NCBI GenBank assembly: GCA_023105745.1
Contig: JALGQZ010000009.1
Span: 19,516,564-19,580,563 of the forward strand
DNA: 64,000 nt
Source of the DNA: Austropuccinia psidii
Taxonomy: Eukaryota > Basidiomycota > Pucciniomycetes > Pucciniales > Sphaerophragmiaceae
Direction: 5' to 3'
Positions 32,442 through 42,843 of this stretch are shown piece by piece. Below the pieces are notes generated by a model. It did not search any database and had not been told where the DNA came from. It saw nothing but the letters and a program-made list of their open reading frames with translations. The translations under genes were made by a program, and so were the position numbers. Every line of letters begins with the position of its first letter. The stretch's first letter is position 1.

Positions 32442-33298
32442 ACTTTGTGACTGGGTTTCAAGTGGTATGAAGTTCTCTACCCCTTAATTAAAGAGGAAAA
32501 TTAGGGCTTATGTCAGTTAAGACTTCTTGAAATGCTGTTTGTACATCTAAGAATGGCCTCTGGGCAATATATTCCTACATTATACCCTTGTATTATGATG
32601 GTGTAATTGAAATTATCAATTACACGTAAAAAATACAGCTTTGTGCATTTCTGGTATACTGTTTGTATACCAGTATCTTAGAAGTGGTTATGTAATGAGC
32701 AATTGAAATTATCAATATTCCCAAGCACACCTCTAAAGCTGTTATTTACAGCAAGAGAGGTGTCGGTTTTAGTTAAAAAAGGACTATATTTATGGCTTTT
32801 AAGGGCTTTAATATGCAACACACACCAAAAATTAATAATATGGTGATTAAATTATAATTAATCCCTGTGAAAGAAGCAGTAAGAAAAAGACACAGTGGTA
32901 TATAGTTATATACCACTCAAAATAATAATTAGAAGATATGTCTGATATCTTTTTTCAATAGTTTCACACCTAAAAAGAGAAAAAATAATGTCATAAATTA
33001 AGAATATAAGAGAAAAAACTCACTTGTTGCATGAAAAAAGGTCAAAAAAGGTCAAAAACCATTTCCAGGCCCCCAAATTTTAAGTATGAGTCTAGAAAAG
33101 GTGATAATGATAGTATTTACAACCTAGACTATGACTGTGACATGGATAATAAATATAAAAAAGTTTTAATTAAAATGAAAAGGGCTTTACTAAATGAGTT
33201 TTAGTGGTGGTGAGCGCTTCTGAAAGCCCTGGGTACAGCTTTATCAATTGGGTTATTATAATAAGAGACTACAAAATTATATTTATAATTATACCTGG
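32442..33298. other. AT-rich stretch, no gene seen
   Basis: About 860 bases between the interrupted LTR and the next retrotransposon. No coding or repeat boundary was recognised. Confidence 0.5.
33294..33298. other. target-site duplication CCTGG (left)
   Basis: CCTGG occurs at 33294-33298 directly before the left LTR and at 43612-43616 directly after the right LTR. A 5-bp duplication is standard for Ty3/gypsy integrases. Confidence 0.9.
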
Positions 33299-34066
33299 TG
33301 TCACAGGGGCTCTTCGAAGTGAAGAGGGCCTGGCACTCAGTAAACTGGGACTCACTTATGGAGGGCTCAAAGATAAGATAAGATGAGATACACTTAAGAG
33401 TGTTAAAGATGAATTACTAAAAGAATGAATATAAGAAAAGCAGCAACAAAAGAAATAAGAATAAGAAATAGAAGAGCCAACCACAAACAAGTCCAAGTCC
33501 ACTGTTTCAACCTGTCAGAATGGAAAGAGAAGGGTTAATAAGGATATGGCCACCCAACTCATACTGTACAGGCGAAGAAAGAAAAAAGGCAAAGACTAAC
33601 TTAAGATTAAATAAATATAATACCCAAAATATAAGGATAAGAATATTCAGATAATAATAAATCAACTAAATTAATTAACTGGGGAAAAGTCCCCAGGGGG
33701 GAGGAAGAGGGGCTGGTATGTGTGAGAATCACCAGCCCTGATCCAGAGGAAGAGTTTTCATGAGAATACTTGATGATTTGAATTGAGTCTGGTCAATACA
33801 GGTCCTGTACAGCTGTACAGAACCTGTACAAGAGGTGTGGTGTATTTGAGTGATCATACAGTTCCATATTGGTGTATTGAAACTGTATTGGGTGAATCCA
33901 GCCTGTACAGGTATTGACAGGCTGTATTGAGGTACCAAGCTGTATGCATGTTTCAGAATGAAGATTGCTGAAACTGCATGCTGATGCAGATACTGGATTT
34001 GCTGATTTGGGGTGTTTGAGTGGGTGTATGAATGAATACCCTTACCCCTGATGGATGGTTGTTACA
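33299..34066 (-). repeat. 3' LTR of the young gypsy element
   Basis: 768 bp, with TG at the left and CA at the right on the plus strand. It differs from the other LTR at four sites: GGCGAAG/GGCAAAG, GTATGTG/GTATATG, GATGATT/GATTATT and TCAATAC/TCAGTAC. Confidence 0.95.
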
Positions 34067-34079
34067 GTATCCCCCTCTT
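34067..34079 (-). other. polypurine tract
   Basis: Read on the minus strand, AAGAGGGGGATAC lies directly before the TGTAACAACC start of the 3' LTR. This is the expected site for plus-strand priming. Confidence 0.75.
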
Positions 34080-35039
34080 GAAACTGGTGGGCTCCTGAAC
34101 ACCATAATACCCTGCCACTGTTGAGTGGCATCTCAATATCCCCACATTTTTTCAAAAATTTTCTTTTTTAATTTTCTTTCCTCTTGACCATTATCCTGAA
34201 AATCCTTCATTACTTCTTCCCTGCCAAGTTCAATTGATTCCCCCCTTTTTTTTCAAGTTTGAGTGAGTATTCCTTCCAGAGTATGCAATTTCTTTTCTTT
34301 TGATTCAATCAGCCATGTCTTGGGATGTGGCCTTGGGATATATCCCAGAATAAAGACCATTGAGCACTTGTGCTCAAAAATTGGTGCCCAATGAGTATAT
34401 GACTTGTACTCATTGGCCCAGACTTAATCCATTCAATGAACCTCCAAGGGGTCTTGTCCCCATGATCCAAGGAATTGGCCTCAGGCAGCCCTCCCAGTGG
34501 GTTTTGGACTGTGGCCTCCATCTTGAGTGATCTTGATGTATCTTGCTTTTTATGGCCTTTTTGGCCTTGCTGGGTGTTTTGGTGATTAGGGCAATTTTTT
34601 TGATTTTCTGGGTTTTTTGGCCATAATAGGCCTTTTTGATGCCTTGGGGTCCTACGGTCCGCGGGCCATACGCCGCGGTCCGCGGTCCGTGGGGGCTATT
34701 GGAGGCCCCCAGGACCAAAATGGAGCCCCTGGGCCCAAATTTACTGGGGACCCAGGGTGACCAAGGGGCCCAAAAATGGCCCCATTCCAAATTTCACCAT
34801 ATATGGCCTGGATCCATTGAAGGGGTCCAGGACCATCAAGACCTTGGCCTCCCCCAGGGTTGCAGGGGAGGCCCTGGGTGATGAGTTCAGCCCCAAAGGG
34901 GTGTGAACCTTCACCTTAGAGGCTTTGAGGTGGGGCATAATTGAGTTATGGCCCCAGTTCCTTGAGTCAACTTTTTTTTCTTGATGTGGAGTGGATTGAT
35001 TCTGACGTCTTGAATCTTCTGCTTGCACTTTCTTCAGTT
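34080..35039. other. non-coding part of the gypsy element, leader of the antisense gene
   Basis: Nearly 1 kb between the polypurine tract and the antisense start codon. It includes a GC-rich patch at 34650-34760 (GGTCCGCGGGCC, CGCGGTCCGTGG). A similar GC patch, with GCGGTCCGTGG, occurs in the solo LTR near 47480. The region probably holds the antisense promoter. Confidence 0.4.
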
Positions 35040-36280
35040 ATGAGTTCCAAACTGACTGAACTCACTGAATCTTCCCCTTCTGCACCGCCACCGTCTGTTC
35101 TTCATGGTTCTGGCGTCTTCAGTCGATTGTCTTCTCCCTCCATGGCGTCTTCTGGCCATTTTGACCCCTCCCAAACATATGATGGGTTCAGAGCAGTTGA
35201 AGTTCTTGATCCTGCCTGTACTGAGTTTTTGGCCAGGGGGAAGGATTGCTTTCAACATTACAATCCTCGATCGTCAAAATGCCATTTCTGCTTTATTGGG
35301 AAGAAGCCTTGCCGCCGTACCGGATCAACTTTGTCCCAGGTGAGGAGGCACTTATGGAGTAGGAAAGATGGGCCTTATGGGCAGGAATTCCCCATTCTTG
35401 AGGAACCTACCCCTGATGCCACTTCTGGCTTTTCTCAATGTGAGTGATTTGCATTTCTTGGTTGAATTGATGCTGATATTTTGATGTAGTGACTGGTTCT
35501 AGGCAGAGGGATGTGGCCAGATGGACTAATGTTGGAGGGCCCATTCCGATTGGTGGTAGGCCCATCCACTACAGCTCAGAAATTCCCATTTCAAGGACCA
35601 ATGCTGATGGAGTGGTGAAAGTAGTGAAGAAGCTAAGAAGAATTGTTGATTCCCCATCAGATCCAGATGCTGAAGGAAGTGATGAGTTGGATGGTGAAGA
35701 AGTTCAAGTTATCCCTCATTCAAGTGGCCATCCATCCAGCAATTCCTCTTCTCAACCTCTTGCCAACCACAGATTCCAAAGCCAAGTGATTCCCAGCACT
35801 CCAAGAACCTTCCAACCAATGCTTGCTTCAATTCCTACAACCCTTCCTCCTCCATCACCAACTACTTCCCACATCACCAGGCCTGCCTTGAATCCAGCAG
35901 TAAGACCATCTCCAGTTCAACAGCCCAGAAACTCACCCATAAACACCTCCCGTCAACTCCAACCTGTGGCCAGCTCCAGCAGAAGAAGAGATGGATTGTC
36001 CCCTTTGCCGTTTCCTGCCGCTCAAGTATTCCAAAGAAGAGAACGTTGGCCTATCCGGGTTACCAGAGAAGATCCCAACGCGGCTAGTGAAAATCAAGAT
36101 GCTGTGGCCAGATTGTTCAGGAGAGTTGATAGAAATAGCAGAGAGGTGATTATGTATGCCAATGACAGGACCATTCCAGGTACTGCTTCTGAAGAAATGG
36201 CTGCAAAATTTGCCTGGTATGAAGATGAGTTGATAAATGATTTCCAGAGAACTTTTGATGACTTGGGTAGAGATAACTAG
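35040..36280 (+). CDS. antisense spliced zinc-cluster gene inside the gypsy element, 396 aa
   Basis: This gene runs opposite to gag-pol, between the chromodomain and the 3' LTR. Exon 1 (35040-35439) and exon 2 (35490-36280) flank a 50-nt intron with a GTGAGT donor and a TGTAG acceptor. The spliced frame has 397 codons and no internal stop. The start at 35040 (MSSKLTELTESS) is preferred over an upstream ATG at 34941. The cysteine module lies at residues 60-91: C60, F63, C70, C81, C84, C91. The spacing matches the zinc-cluster protein at 16640-18020, except that the second cysteine is phenylalanine here (TTT at 35226). A long serine/proline/glutamine-rich linker follows, and then a charged C-terminal domain ending FQRTFDDLGRDN. 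Function unknown. A DNA-binding accessory role is inferred. Confidence 0.8.
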
Positions 36281-37047
36281 TTTCCTTTTCCTTGTTTGTG
36301 TTTGGCTTGCCTTCTATCCCCACTCTTATAAATACTAAAAAATGAAAAAATAATGGAACCTCCCAATACATGATTTGGGGAGGGGATGCTGCTGCTTTAA
36401 AGAAATAAAAGAAAGAAAATTATACAAGTAAAGAAAGAAAGAAAAATAAAAGAATAATAGAAAATGAGAGTAAAGAAAGAAAATAAAGAAAAATCCTGAT
36501 GGTTGGTCCTTCTTGTGGTGAGTTGCTTGATTTTGGCCAATAAGTCTGAAAAAATGAAAACCAAGCATTTTGATGCTCACAGAGTGGCCAAGGTAATGTT
36601 TTACAAGAAGTAGAACCCTCAGGGATGCATACCAGGAGATGGAACTTACTTTCATAACTTCCACTCCCCACCAAGCACCATAAACTTGAAATAACTTGCC
36701 ATAAATGACTTCTGAGTTGAATTGCCATAAATGACTTATGAAAAGAATTGCCGTAATGACTTGAAGTAAATGAATGTCTTGAATTATGATGATTGGCGTA
36801 AAATGAAATGATAATAAAGAAAGAAATGAAAAATAAATAAAGAAAACATTGGGCCATATCTTGATAAGGTCCAAATGGAGGGTATTGATGTTGTATGCTT
36901 CCTGAACCTGTCCAAAGAAATGACAAGTGCTCACAAGGTGGCCAAGGTGATGCTTACAACAACATATGGGTAGAATACCCCCTTAAAGGTGCATGCCATG
37001 AGAGGAACTTACTTTCATAACTTCTTCTCCCCACCAAGCACCATAAA
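36281..37047. repeat. pol 3' flank with two diverged copies of a ~110-bp segment
   Basis: A segment around 36565-36690 (TGCTCACAGAGTGGCCAAGG, then GGAACTTACTTTCATAACTT, then CCCCACCAAGCACCATAAA) recurs at 36928-37050 with substitutions and length differences. The second copy abuts the end of pol. Between them lies AT-rich sequence with AAAGAAAG runs. The duplication probably arose during reverse transcription. Confidence 0.75.
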
Positions 37048-40000
37048 TCAAACTCTTGAGGTATTTGGACCGGGCTTGTCTGGATACAATGAATGGAAAT
37101 CCTTGACAAGGTCTGGTGAGTTGGTAAGGTTGGAAGATGGTTCCCAAGTGGTTCTTTCTGGGTCTTCACTGAATCCTTTCCACTCTACAAGATACCATAA
37201 TTTACCTCTCTTGAGTTTTGAGTCCAGAACCTGAGCCACTTCCCATTCCTCTTGCTCCTCCACTAGAACTGGTGGTGGCGGCAATTGATGACGATTTGGG
37301 ATAGTTGAATGCTTGACTGGTTCTAATAAGGACACATGGAATACAGGGTGAACTGCCTTCCATTGCTGAGGCAACTTGAGGTGATATGCATGGCTGCCAA
37401 TCTTCTTCAGAACTTCAAAGGGTCCCAACCATCTTTCTGATAATTTCTTGGTGGGTCTTGTTGTCTTGATGTTCTTGGAAGCTAGCCATACTTTGTCCCC
37501 AGGTTGGAAATCAGGTGGAATTGCCCTATTTCTATCTGCATACTTCTTGAATCTCCTTATTTCTGACTCTAATTCCTCCTTGACAACTTGCTGTACTGAT
37601 TGGAGTTTTGTTGATAACTTTCCAGCAGGTGAGTCTTGAGAAATATGGATTGAGTCAAAGCTGGGATTTCTTCCATAAATGGTGAAAAAAGGTGATTGCT
37701 TGGTTGATGAATGTTCTGCATTATTATAGGCAAATTCAGCCAGAGGGAGCCAGGTGTGCCAGTCATCTTGATGATAGCCGACATACATCCGAAGGTACTG
37801 TTCTAGTATCTGATTTACCCTCTCTGTCTGTCCATCTGTTTCAGGGTGAAATGCAGTTTACAGGTCTCTTGATATCTTGAGCTGCTGACATAACTGGGTC
37901 CAGAATGATGAAACAAATAAGGAACCTCTATCACTAACAATACTTACTGGAAGGCCATGTTTGGAAAATACATGACTAATGAAGATTTGAGCTAAGTCCA
38001 GTGCAGTGATTGTGCCATAAGTTGGAATGAATATTGCCACTTTTGAGAATCTGTCTACAATTACTAAGATTGAGTCAAAGTTGTTTGACAGAGGCAATTG
38101 AGTGATGAAGTCCATTGATAATGAATTCCAAGGACCAGATGGAATTTGAAGAGGCTTGAGTAGTCCAAACTTCTTATGGTGGATGTTCTTGTTTCTTGAA
38201 CATTGCTGACATGAGGACACATAGTCCTTGATGATTTGATTCATGCCAGCCCAATAAAAATCCCTCTTGATGAGCTTGAGGGTCTTCTCCTGGCCAGGAT
38301 GGCCAGCCAATGGTGAATCATGACGCCTTTGAAGAATGTCCAATTGAACTTCATGATTGCTTGGAATAACTACTCTATCTTTGAACAATAATAATCTTGC
38401 TTGAGGTTCAAGAGAATAGTCTGGGACTGATTCTCCTCTTGCTAATTTCTTGAGGATCTCCTTATAGTCTTTGTCTTGCCATACTTGTCTTTGAATCTGA
38501 TCAACTAAATCTGAGAACATTTCAACTTTTATGGAAAAGAATCTTGACTCTTGAACTTCATTTTGCTTGAGAACTTGATGAAAGTTTTGAGGATTCTTGC
38601 TGATGAAATCCACCCCCCTCTCTGGGTACACGTCGTCCCGACGTGACAAGGCATCTGGTAAAGTGGCCAGCCTGCCTGGGCGGTAAGTGATAACAAAGTG
38701 GAATTCAGACAAAAATTCAGCCCAACGGGCTTGACGACAAGTAAGGACTTTAGAAGACATAAAATATTGGAGAGAACAATGGTATGTCAAGACCTCAAAG
38801 GAATCAGAAAGAGAAAGGAGAAAGGCTCTCCAGCGCTTGAGAGCCCAAACTATGCCAAGGAGTTCCTTGTCATGAATTTCATAGTTGAGCTCAGCTGGTA
38901 AGAGCTTGCAACTATCAAATGCAATGGGATGCTTTCCTGAGTCATTCACCTGACTCAGTACAGCACCCAAGGCATAATCAGAGGCATCAGTCTCTACAAT
39001 GGTTGGAAGAGAAGGATTAAAGTGAGAGAGGATAGGAGCAGAGGTGAAAGCTTCTTTGAGTGCTTGAAGCTAACTAAGAGCTTCCCCATTGAAGATGAAA
39101 GGAGAATCTTTTTTGAGAAGGGAAGTGAGAGAAGTGATTTTTTTGGAATAATTTTTAATGAAACGACGATAAAAATTGGCAAAGCCAAGAAAAGATTGAA
39201 GAGCCTTGATGTTTTTGGGCTGAGGCCAATTGAGGACTTCCTGAACTTTTGAAGAATCCATCTTGAGGCCATCACTTGAAACAACATAGCCCAAGTACTC
39301 CACACTTGAGGCATGGAATACACACTTGGAGGCTTTGGCAAACAGATTATTGTCCCTCAGTCTTTGGAGGACAGAGGCCACATGTTTGACATGTTCCTCC
39401 TCAGAACTGGAAAAGACCATAATATCATCTAAATAAACCACAACAAACACATCCAAAAAATCTGCAAAGATATCATTTACCAGATTTTGGAAAGAAGCAG
39501 GAGCATTGGTCAAACCAAATGGCATGACCAAATACTCATAACTGCCATATTTGGTTCTAAAGGCAGTTAAGTGCTCATCCCCCTCTTTGATTCTCAGAAG
39601 GTTATATGCACCACGCAAATCTATCTTGGAGAAGATAGTGGACCCGTTGAATACGGTAAGGAGCTGGTTCATAGGAGGAACAGGGTATCTGTTCTTCCTA
39701 GTGACAGCATTGAGTTTGCGGTAGTCAACACACAAACGAAGACCTCCATCCTTTTTCTTGACAAAAAGGACAGGTGCTCCTGTTGAAGAGGAGCTTGGTC
39801 TAATGAAACCTTTCTCTACATTCTCTGAAATGTAGGCCCGCAGTGTTTCTGACTCTTGATTTGATAATGAGTAGATAACACCAATTGGAGGTAGAAGACC
39901 CTCCAATTCGATATGGTGATCACAGGCGCGGTGTGGAGGAAGTTTCTCTGCTTTCACCTTGGAGAATACATCCAAATAATGGTGATAAACAGGAGGGACA

Positions 40001-40763
40001 ACCTTCAACACAGTTTCAATTTCTTCTGGCTCTTCCTCCTCATCCCACTGCTCCTCCAGGGATGCATGAAAAGATAAGGGAGGAAGGTCCATATCCCCTT
40101 GAAAGAGATGAAGTGAAGATATGGAAACATCTTCTCCAACATCCTTTATCTCTTTGAAGACTTCATCTCTTAATGGAAGTAATGACTGAGAGGGAATTAT
40201 GGAAGGGATATGAACAGAAGAAGGGATGGAAGGTGTCTTAAGTTCACCAGCCAGAGCAACACTGTTGACAGCAGTGGCTAAGTCATTACTAGTAGAAGGA
40301 ATAATACCACTAGAATCCTTATGATTAGAATCATAGGTGATCAATCCATTTTTCCAATCGATAATGGGATTGAAATGGTAAAGGAAATCATAGCCCAATA
40401 TCAGGTCTTCTCCTTTGGGTGAATCTATGATAAAGAAATCCCATTCAAAGCTTGGGAAGGAAGGCAAGTCAACTACCCACTTGGTATAATGGGTGATGAA
40501 CAAGGCAGGGGATTCATTAGAATCCAAAATGAAAAGAGGAATCTTTTCAGGGAGCTCTGACAGAGTCAATGAGTACTTGAGAACAAAATTCTTTGCAATA
40601 AAAGAGTTTGTAGCACCAGAATCAATGAGAATACTATAAAAAATATCAGAGATTGAAGAAAAAATAAGAAATTTTAAAGATTTCTTGACACTAGTATTCA
40701 GAGTGCACAATTGTGCTCTTGAAGGAAATAAGTGAGAACCATTGAACACATCATGATTCCCAC
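37048..40763 (-). pseudogene. pol: Ty3/gypsy pol: protease, RT, RNase H, integrase, chromodomain; two nonsense codons
   Basis: Pol copies element RNA into DNA and integrates it. One frame runs from the gag overlap near 40763 to the stop at 37048, broken only by TAG at 39070-39072 and TAA at 37858-37860. Domains in order: protease (IDSGATNSFI), reverse transcriptase (VKKKDGGLRLCVDYRKLN and YLDDIMVFS), RNase H (first aspartate motif just after the first stop, then HDKELLGIVWALKRW), integrase zinc finger (HDSPLAGHPGQ to CQQCSRNK), integrase core (SMDFITQLP, IVSDRG, then the E region just after the second stop), and a chromodomain (LWYLVEWKGFSEDPERTTWEP). No ATG is suitably placed, so it is probably made as a gag-pol fusion. 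The two stops remove RNase H onward and the end of integrase. Confidence 0.92.
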
Positions 40764-42125
40764 TCAGGCTTTTCCCTGCTTGCTAGGGAAGCCTCTTGAT
40801 GATGACCCAGGCTTGTTCTGAGGTCTCTTGAAGCATTTTTCAATTGGGTGCTTTCCACCACAATAAGTACACAACCCCTCTTTAATCCTCCTCTCCTTTT
40901 CAGAACCGATTAATTTATTGTCCTTATTGAGGAGAGCAGCATGGGGCTTGTCCTTTGAAGATTGGAATTGCTTGCCCTTCTTATTCTTCTTCTGGTGAGG
41001 CCTCTTTGAAGATGAGTTTTGAGGAGGCCTAGACTGATTGGATCCAATTACTGGAGGCTTCTTCTCTTGATTGCCACCCTTTTCCTTTTGCCTCTCATGA
41101 TATCTTGTGTCTAATTCCAAGGTGACATCCATAAGTTCTTGAAGAGTGTCAAAAGTTCCAGGGTGAGAAGCCAATTGGTCCAACAATCTTGATGCCAATC
41201 CTCTTCTATACACATGAATGTAAGCTCTTTCCCCCCAATCTCCAATTCTTGACATTAAGCTTCTGAAATCTGCTATGTACAAGGAAACATGACCACTTTC
41301 CTTCATCCTCAGATTGTCCAACTCTTGTTCAGCTTTCCTGACTTCATTGGGATCACCAAACAGAGTGAATAATTGAGATTCAAACAGTGGCCAATTATTG
41401 AGGAGGTAGGAAGGGTCTTCATTGGAAATATTTGAGAGGTAAGGTTCAATCCATTTGCCAGCTCTACCAGTGAGAAAAGAAGTTGAGTACAAAACCTTCT
41501 TCCTGTCTGAGAAGAAGTTTGCTGGATCATTATGGAAAATTAGTTGACAGGATTGGATAAATCCTCTCAACTTATGAGCTTGAGTACCATCAAAAGAATC
41601 AGGTGCCTTCATGGATGGAGTCTTGAAAGCAGGGGCTTTGGAATTGTCCCTGGGGGCAACTGCTTGAGTGAGTTGTCCCATGAATTGAGTCATCTGCTCC
41701 ATCATCTTGAGGAGACTTGGATCAGTTTGAGAGACAAGAGGTTGACTAGAAAGGGCTAGATTAGAACCCTGAGGTACCTCTGGAGCATTTGCCAAGGCAT
41801 CTGCCACTTCAGTTTCCCCAGAATCTTCCTCTTCCACAGACTCTTCCCCCTCTTCATCTTCAACTTCCCCTAATCTTGCTCTTGCACCTTCAGACATGCC
41901 AGGGTAGCCACCCAAAAGTCCAGAAAAGGATCTTGATCTTCTAGATTTCATTCCACCTCTTCTTGAGGGTGCTGCTCCTTCCATGGGTGGTCCTCTGTCC
42001 AAATTTGCACTCAGTTGATGAACTGATGGTGTGCGGTCAAGAGGAGCCCTTGCTGTAGGAGTGAGAACAGCTGGAATTTTCTGGGATCTAGTATTCTTTG
42101 CTGGGGGGCTATGCTGAACTGGCAT
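40764..42125 (-). CDS. gag: Ty3/gypsy gag, 453 aa
   Basis: Gag forms the virus-like particle and packages element RNA. The open frame is 454 codons from ATG at 42125 to TGA at 40764-40766. The N-terminal third is basic and then acidic (EDEEGEESVEEEDSGETE). The middle has the capsid signature expected of Ty3 gags (LRGFIQSCQLIFHNDPANFF, then FLTGRAGKWIEPYL). The C-terminus has a zinc knuckle CTYCGGKHPIEKC (C-x2-C-x3-H-x4-C, one residue shorter than the usual spacer) and a basic tail. No internal stop. It ends in a slippery heptamer shortly before the stop. Confidence 0.93.
   Translation of the reverse strand: MPVQHSPPAKNTRSQKIPAVLTPTARAPLDRTPSVHQLSANLDRGPPMEGAAPSRRGGMKSRRSRSFSGLLGGYPGMSEGARARLGEVEDEEGEESVEEEDSGETEVADALANAPEVPQGSNLALSSQPLVSQTDPSLLKMMEQMTQFMGQLTQAVAPRDNSKAPAFKTPSMKAPDSFDGTQAHKLRGFIQSCQLIFHNDPANFFSDRKKVLYSTSFLTGRAGKWIEPYLSNISNEDPSYLLNNWPLFESQLFTLFGDPNEVRKAEQELDNLRMKESGHVSLYIADFRSLMSRIGDWGERAYIHVYRRGLASRLLDQLASHPGTFDTLQELMDVTLELDTRYHERQKEKGGNQEKKPPVIGSNQSRPPQNSSSKRPHQKKNKKGKQFQSSKDKPHAALLNKDNKLIGSEKERRIKEGLCTYCGGKHPIEKCFKRPQNKPGSSSRGFPSKQGKA
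40770..40776 (-). promoter_or_regulatory. candidate -1 ribosomal frameshift site G GGA AAA
   Basis: In the gag frame the last codons read CAG GGA AAA GCC TGA, so the heptamer G GGA AAA fits X XXY YYZ. A -1 slip after AAA continues AGC CTG AGT GGG AAT, which is exactly the open pol frame. The heptamer ends three bases before the gag stop codon. No downstream pseudoknot was evaluated. Confidence 0.75.
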
Positions 42126-42843
42126 TTTGAAATAATGAAATAGAACTTGATGGTATTAAGAAGAATAATCAAATTTGGCCAAATCAATCACAATAAAATC
42201 TTGATGAATCTTGAGGAATCAATTCAAATCTTGAGGAATCAAATTCAATCAACAGTCAAATAAATTCAATCAATCAACAATCAAATCAAATCAAATATCA
42301 ATAATCTTGAGGAATTCAATAATCAATTAATATTCTGTCAATAATCAATCAATAAGTGTCTTCAATATGAAATCAAGTCTTGAGGAATCAATCAATCAGT
42401 TCAAAATCTTCAGAAATCAATTCAATATCTTGATGAGTCAAATCAATCAATAAATCAAAATAAATTCTTGAGGATCAATCAATATCTCGAGATTTCAAAG
42501 TCAATAAATCCAATAAGTCCTGAATCAATAACCCAATCAACCAATGAATCTCAATGAATAATCCAATCAAATAACCAATCAATTACTCCTGAATAAGACC
42601 TGAATAAAACACAGAAAAATTTGATTGATAAAATAAAATGAAGTGATGAAATGGTCAGCAATTATTAAGAAAGGAAAAGAATCAATTTTCATAAGAATGA
42701 AATGAATGAGATGAAAATTGATGAGAAAGAAAAATTCATAATCATTAAGATCATTAAATCATAAAAGGAATCATAATTGATGAATGAGAGAAATGAATAT
42801 AATGAATGAAAAGAAAGAATCAAATATGAGTTAATTAATTTAA
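42126..42843 (-). other. 5' untranslated leader of the young gypsy element
   Basis: About 700 bases of AATCAATC/CTTGAGGAATC-like low-complexity sequence between gag and the 5' LTR, with no reading frame. On the minus strand the bases directly after the LTR are TTAAATTAATTAACTC. They do not start with TGG as a tRNA-primed site would. Confidence 0.55.
42829..42842 (-). other. candidate self-priming primer-binding site
   Basis: The 14 bases on the minus strand next to the 5' LTR, TAAATTAATTAACT, are the perfect complement of AGTTAATTAATTTA inside the LTR transcript (plus 43212-43225). Tf1/sushi-type elements prime reverse transcription by folding the 5' end of their RNA onto such a site. The sequence is AT-rich, so chance is not excluded. 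Confidence 0.5.

Noticed and set aside
9436..32446. Attempt to find a 5-bp duplication around the split LTR (GTTAT against ACTTT)
   Set aside because: The flanks do not match, so I do not claim a simple solo-LTR insertion there.
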